A DNA stretch of 10,461 nucleotides from Litoreibacter sp. (GTDB taxonomy: Bacteria > Pseudomonadota > Alphaproteobacteria > Rhodobacterales > Rhodobacteraceae), in contig JABDPP010000418.1 of NCBI GenBank assembly GCA_013042765.1, positions 1 through 10,461 of the forward strand, read 5' to 3'. Of the stretch, positions 5,859 through 10,461 are shown piece after piece. Position numbers and translations under genes: made by a program. Below the pieces are notes generated by a model. The model ran no database searches. It saw nothing but the letters and a program-made list of their open reading frames with translations, and was not told where the DNA came from. The number at the start of each line of letters is the position of its first letter. Position 1 is the first letter of the stretch.

Positions 5859-7109
5859 ATGTATGACCTTGCGATCATGTGGGACTGGATGGCCTTTGCG
5901 GTGCGCTGGCTGCACGTAATCACGGCAATTGCGTGGATCGGGTCCTCATTTTACTTCATCGCGCTCGATCTGGGGCTGAACCGCGATATTGACGGGCCCG
6001 CCGATGGCGAGGAGTGGCAGGTCCATGGCGGTGGTTTCTACCATATCCAGAAATACCTTGTCGCGCCGGCGGAGATGCCGGAGCACCTGACATGGTTCAA
6101 ATGGGAGAGCTACGCCACCTGGCTGAGCGGGTTTGCGATGCTGGCGGTGGTCTACTGGGCCGGGGCAGAGCTGTTTTTGATCGATCCCAACGTGATGGAA
6201 CTGGCGACCTGGCAGGCGATCGCGATCTCGGCGGGCTCGCTGACGATTGGCTGGATCGTCTATGACGCGCTATGCAAATCGCCCCTGGGCGAGCGCCCGA
6301 CGCTACTGATGCTGCTGCTCTTCGTGCTGCTGGTGGTGATGAGCTGGGGCTACACGCAGGTGTTCACCGGACGCGCAGCGCTTTTGCACCTGGGGGCTTT
6401 CACCGCCACGATCATGAGCGCCAATGTCTTCTTCATCATCATGCCGAACCAGCGCATCGTGGTGGACGATCTGAAGGCGGGGCGGGTGCCGGATGCGAAA
6501 TACGGCAAGATTGCCAAGCTGCGCTCGACCCATAACAATTACCTGACCCTGCCGGTGATCTTCCTGATGCTGAGCAACCATTACCCGCTGGCCTTTGCCA
6601 CCGAGTATAACTGGATCATCGCCAGCCTCGTGTTCCTGATGGGCGTGACGATCCGGCATTACTTCAACACGATGCACATGAAGAACCCGGTGCCGCGCTG
6701 GACGATCGGGGCGACGGTGGTGCTGTTCATCTGCAACATGTGGCTGTCCAGCGTGCCGATGATGCAGGACGAGGAGGAAGAGGCGCAGGCGCTGGGGCCG
6801 GTGGCCGAGCGGTTCGCGGCCTCAAGCCATTTCGCGGATGCGCAGGATATCGTGCTGGGGCGCTGTTCGATGTGCCATGCCCGCGAGCCTTTCTGGGACG
6901 GCATCCGCTGGGCGCCCAAGGGTGTCGTTCTGGAGACAGAGGCCGATATCGCCGGTGCGGCGCGCGAGATCTATCTGCAGGCCGGTGTCAGCCATGCCAT
7001 GCCGCCGTCCAATCTGACCTATATCGAGCCGGAAGAGCGTGCCGTTTTGCGGGCGTGGTATCGTGACGCCGCCGCACAATTTCCGGGGCTTCGGCTGGCC
7101 GGGGGATAA
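5859..7109 (+). CDS. puuD: PuuD urate oxidase: membrane domain plus cytochrome c
   Basis: Oxidises urate to 5-hydroxyisourate at the inner membrane. Unlike soluble uricase, it passes electrons to its own C-terminal cytochrome c instead of making H2O2 (the family described by Percudani and colleagues). The 416 residues hold a Urate_ox_N membrane region of about eight helices (roughly 10-36, 86-108, 118-138, 148-168, 176-204, 231-247, 252-270, 285-303) that begins with the typical RWLHVITAIAWIG block. An acidic linker (313-318) leads to a c-type haem domain with C336-S-M-C339-H340 and probable axial Met391 in HAMPPSN. It lies opposite lysR. Its product is the substrate of HiuH. Confidence 0.96.
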   Translation: MYDLAIMWDWMAFAVRWLHVITAIAWIGSSFYFIALDLGLNRDIDGPADGEEWQVHGGGFYHIQKYLVAPAEMPEHLTWFKWESYATWLSGFAMLAVVYWAGAELFLIDPNVMELATWQAIAISAGSLTIGWIVYDALCKSPLGERPTLLMLLLFVLLVVMSWGYTQVFTGRAALLHLGAFTATIMSANVFFIIMPNQRIVVDDLKAGRVPDAKYGKIAKLRSTHNNYLTLPVIFLMLSNHYPLAFATEYNWIIASLVFLMGVTIRHYFNTMHMKNPVPRWTIGATVVLFICNMWLSSVPMMQDEEEEAQALGPVAERFAASSHFADAQDIVLGRCSMCHAREPFWDGIRWAPKGVVLETEADIAGAAREIYLQAGVSHAMPPSNLTYIEPEERAVLRAWYRDAAAQFPGLRLAGG

Positions 7110-7125
7110 GAGCCGAGAAAGCGCT

Positions 7126-7144
7126 CCGTCAAGACGGTCTTTTC
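7126..7144 (+). terminator. Weak terminator-like hairpin after puuD
   Basis: CCGTC-AA-GACGG (7126-7137), effectively a four-pair stem with a CAAG loop, is followed by TCTTTTC and soon by another T run (7150-7154). It is placed 16 bases after the puuD stop. The stem is short, so termination would be partial at best. Confidence 0.3.
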
Positions 7145-7248
7145 AAAACTTTTTCCTTGAGAAACGGCGGGCAATGCTCCAGCCTGACCCGGTGCCTTGC
7201 GACCTCTGCCTGTCGGGGCATCCAGTGAGAGTGACGGGTTGCCCGATG

Positions 7249-7283
7249 TCAGCCGAAACGGCCTGCGTGCCGTTCAGCGCTGA
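7249..7283 (+). ncRNA. Possible structured leader element
   Basis: TCAGC (7249-7253) pairs with GCTGA (7279-7283), and AACGGC (7257-7262) with GCCGTT (7269-7274), around the loop CTGCGT. A 3-by-4 internal loop (CGA / CAGC) separates the two stems. This hairpin with an asymmetric internal loop lies about 155 bases before coxS. I cannot assign it to a known RNA family. Confidence 0.3.
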
Positions 7284-7427
7284 GACAGGGCTGCTGTGAT
7301 GCCGCCTTGTGGGCGCGCTGCGATGTCTGTGGCAAAGGGCGGCTCCGCCGAGGAGCAAAAGGCCGGGAAATTGCTGACCTGCGGGGCTGCGCATTTTCGC
7401 ACGATCCGCGGGCTCTATCGATGTCAA

Positions 7428-7433
7428 GGGAGG
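7428..7433 (+). promoter_or_regulatory. Ribosome binding site that sets the coxS start
   Basis: GGGAGG stands 5 bases before ATG 7439 and only 2 bases before ATG 7436, so the second of the two adjacent ATG codons is preferred. Confidence 0.6.
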
Positions 7434-7438
7434 ACATG

Positions 7439-7924
7439 ATGACGACTGTAACGATGACTGTGAACGGAAAATCCGTTTCCGGCGATGTGGAGGGGCGCAC
7501 GCTTCTGTCGGGCTTTCTGCGCGACAGCCTGAAGCTGACCGGCACCCATGTCGGGTGCGACACCTCGCAATGCGGCGCCTGCGTCGTGCATGTCAACGGC
7601 GAGGCGGTGAAAGCTTGCACGATGCTGGCCGGCGAGGCCGACGGCGCCGATGTGACCACGATTGAGGGTATGGCCAATGCCGATGGCTCGCTCGGCGTGA
7701 TCCAGCAGGCGTTTCAGGACTACCACGGGCTGCAATGCGGCTTCTGCACACCGGGCATGGTCATGTCCGCGGCGGCGCTCCTGAAGGAGAACCCCAAGCC
7801 CAGCGAGGCCGAGATCCGCGAGTATCTCGAGGGCAACCTGTGCCGCTGCACCGGCTACCACAACATCGTGCGCGCGATCCTCGCGGCATCCGGCCAGGAC
7901 GTGCCGGCGATGGCCGCCGAGTAA
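7439..7924 (+). CDS. coxS: [2Fe-2S] small subunit of CO dehydrogenase-like molybdenum hydroxylase
   Basis: Electron-transfer subunit of a three-subunit xanthine dehydrogenase-family enzyme; 161 residues, usual length. The N-terminal plant-type ferredoxin domain carries a 2Fe-2S motif in [10 protein letters not shown] with a further Cys in VKAC. The C-terminal helical domain binds the second cluster through CGFC and CRC in [11 protein letters not shown]. The GCDTSxCGAC form is typical of CoxS-type proteins; XDH proteins usually have GCxEGxCGAC. ATG 7436 is an alternative start that adds one Met. It is the first gene of an S-L-M operon, the order described for form II cox clusters. Confidence 0.93.
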   Translation: MTTVTMTVNGKSVSGDVEGRTLLSGFLRDSLKLTGTHVGCDTSQCGACVVHVNGEAVKACTMLAGEADGADVTTIEGMANADGSLGVIQQAFQDYHGLQCGFCTPGMVMSAAALLKENPKPSEAEIREYLEGNLCRCTGYHNIVRAILAASGQDVPAMAAE

Positions 7925-7929
7925 GGCCT

Positions 7930-7956
7930 TTTCCGCGCCCGGGAGGGGCGCGGGAA
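7930..7956 (+). other. Strong GC hairpin between coxS and coxL
   Basis: CCGCGCCC (7933-7940) pairs perfectly with GGGCGCGG (7946-7953) around GGGAG. One G-U and two A-U pairs extend the stem to about 11 pairs. It begins 6 bases after the coxS stop and has no T tract, so it probably affects mRNA stability or processing more than termination. Confidence 0.65.
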
Positions 7957-7977
7957 CTCAGCGATTTTATGAAAGAT

Positions 7978-7994
7978 GCCGGAGCATAACCGGC
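7978..7994 (+). other. Second hairpin just before the coxL ribosome site
   Basis: GCCGG (7978-7982) pairs with CCGGC (7990-7994) around a 7-base loop, ending 6 bases before the GGGAGGA ribosome site (8001-8007) of coxL. Confidence 0.4.
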
Positions 7995-8012
7995 GTTCAT
8001 GGGAGGAAGAAC

Positions 8013-10376
<2,364 letters not shown>

Positions 10377-10384
10377 GGGCTTAC

Positions 10385-10406
10385 CGGCGGGGCCCCGGTC
10401 CCGCCG
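10385..10406 (+). other. GC hairpin between coxL and coxM
   Basis: CGGCGGG (10385-10391) pairs with CCCGCCG (10400-10406) around an 8-base loop, 8 bases after the coxL stop and 13 bases before the coxM ribosome site. No T tract follows. Confidence 0.6.
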
Positions 10407-10429
10407 CACAAGGATATACGGAGAGAAAC

Positions 10430-10461
10430 ATGTATAATTTTGAACTTGAACGGCCCTCGAC
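10430..10461 (+). CDS. coxM: FAD-binding medium subunit (CoxM-like), 5' end only
   Basis: Ten codons are visible (MYNFELERPS). The MYxFxxxRP opening is typical of FAD-binding medium subunits of CO dehydrogenase-like enzymes, and the position after the large subunit is expected in an S-L-M operon. GGAG (10420-10423) lies 6 bases before the ATG. The rest is outside the window. Confidence 0.75.
   Translation, partial: MYNFELERPS

Larger units (their letters stand above)
7110..7438 (+). other. Gene-free leader before the cox-like operon
   Basis: About 330 bases without a convincing gene. A weak terminator-like element sits at the left end. The middle holds possible hairpins at 7235-7245 (CGGG-TTG-CCCG), 7249-7283 and 7342-7356 (GCTCC-GCCGA-GGAGC, followed by AAAA). 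The only forward ATG reading frame, a 41-codon one at 7174-7299, lacks a good ribosome site and shows no family resemblance. I found no clear -35/-10 pair. The region ends in the GGGAGG ribosome site of the small subunit gene (7428-7433). Confidence 0.5.

Noticed and set aside
7174..7299. Small forward frame of 41 codons with a CDLC motif
   Set aside because: Poor ribosome site and no recognisable family; it also overlaps the hairpin-rich leader. Not supported as a gene.
7307..7438. GTG-initiated N-terminal extension of coxS
   Set aside because: The extension resembles no CoxS protein, whereas GGGAGG before ATG 7439 gives the normal family start.

Overview
The window reads as chromosomal DNA of a GC-rich alphaproteobacterium, most likely Rhodobacterales (Roseobacter-like). 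This rests on base composition, dense operons with ATGA overlaps, and the presence of the membrane cytochrome-c urate oxidase PuuD, an allantoinase/OHCU decarboxylase fusion and a form II CoxSLM set. It is a purine (urate) catabolism locus joined to an aerobic CO dehydrogenase-like molybdenum hydroxylase operon.

Layout. Positions 1-3841 are a leftward operon. In transcription order it encodes a PuuE allantoinase fused to OHCU decarboxylase (3841-2417), (S)-ureidoglycine aminohydrolase (2420-1611), ureidoglycolate lyase (1614-1129) and an NCS2 nucleobase permease (1055 to beyond the window). The first three genes are joined by 4-base ATGA overlaps. A 131-base AT-rich divergent region (3842-3972) separates them from rightward hiuH (3973-4326) and a single-domain globin (4414-4833). 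The globin stop overlaps the stop of a convergent LysR regulator (5765-4830). LysR is divergent from puuD (5859-7109). A leader of about 330 bases with several possible hairpins (7110-7438) precedes a rightward operon in the order small, large, medium: coxS-like (7439-7924), coxL-like (8013-10376) and the first ten codons of coxM-like (from 10430).

How it works together. The permease imports urate or xanthine. PuuD oxidises urate to 5-hydroxyisourate and passes electrons to its own cytochrome c. HiuH makes OHCU; the fusion protein decarboxylates OHCU to allantoin and opens allantoin to allantoate. Ureidoglycine aminohydrolase and ureidoglycolate lyase end the route at glyoxylate, urea and ammonia. 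Two steps are not seen: xanthine to urate, and allantoate to ureidoglycine.

Main points for a second look. A form II CoxL-type hydroxylase sits next to the urate genes but appears to lack the residues that hold xanthine in classical xanthine dehydrogenase. An unexplained globin lies inside a urate pathway, behind a four-copy octamer repeat. The LysR/puuD spacer carries two predicted promoters that face each other and share -10 bases. GC-rich hairpins lie in both gaps of the cox-like operon.
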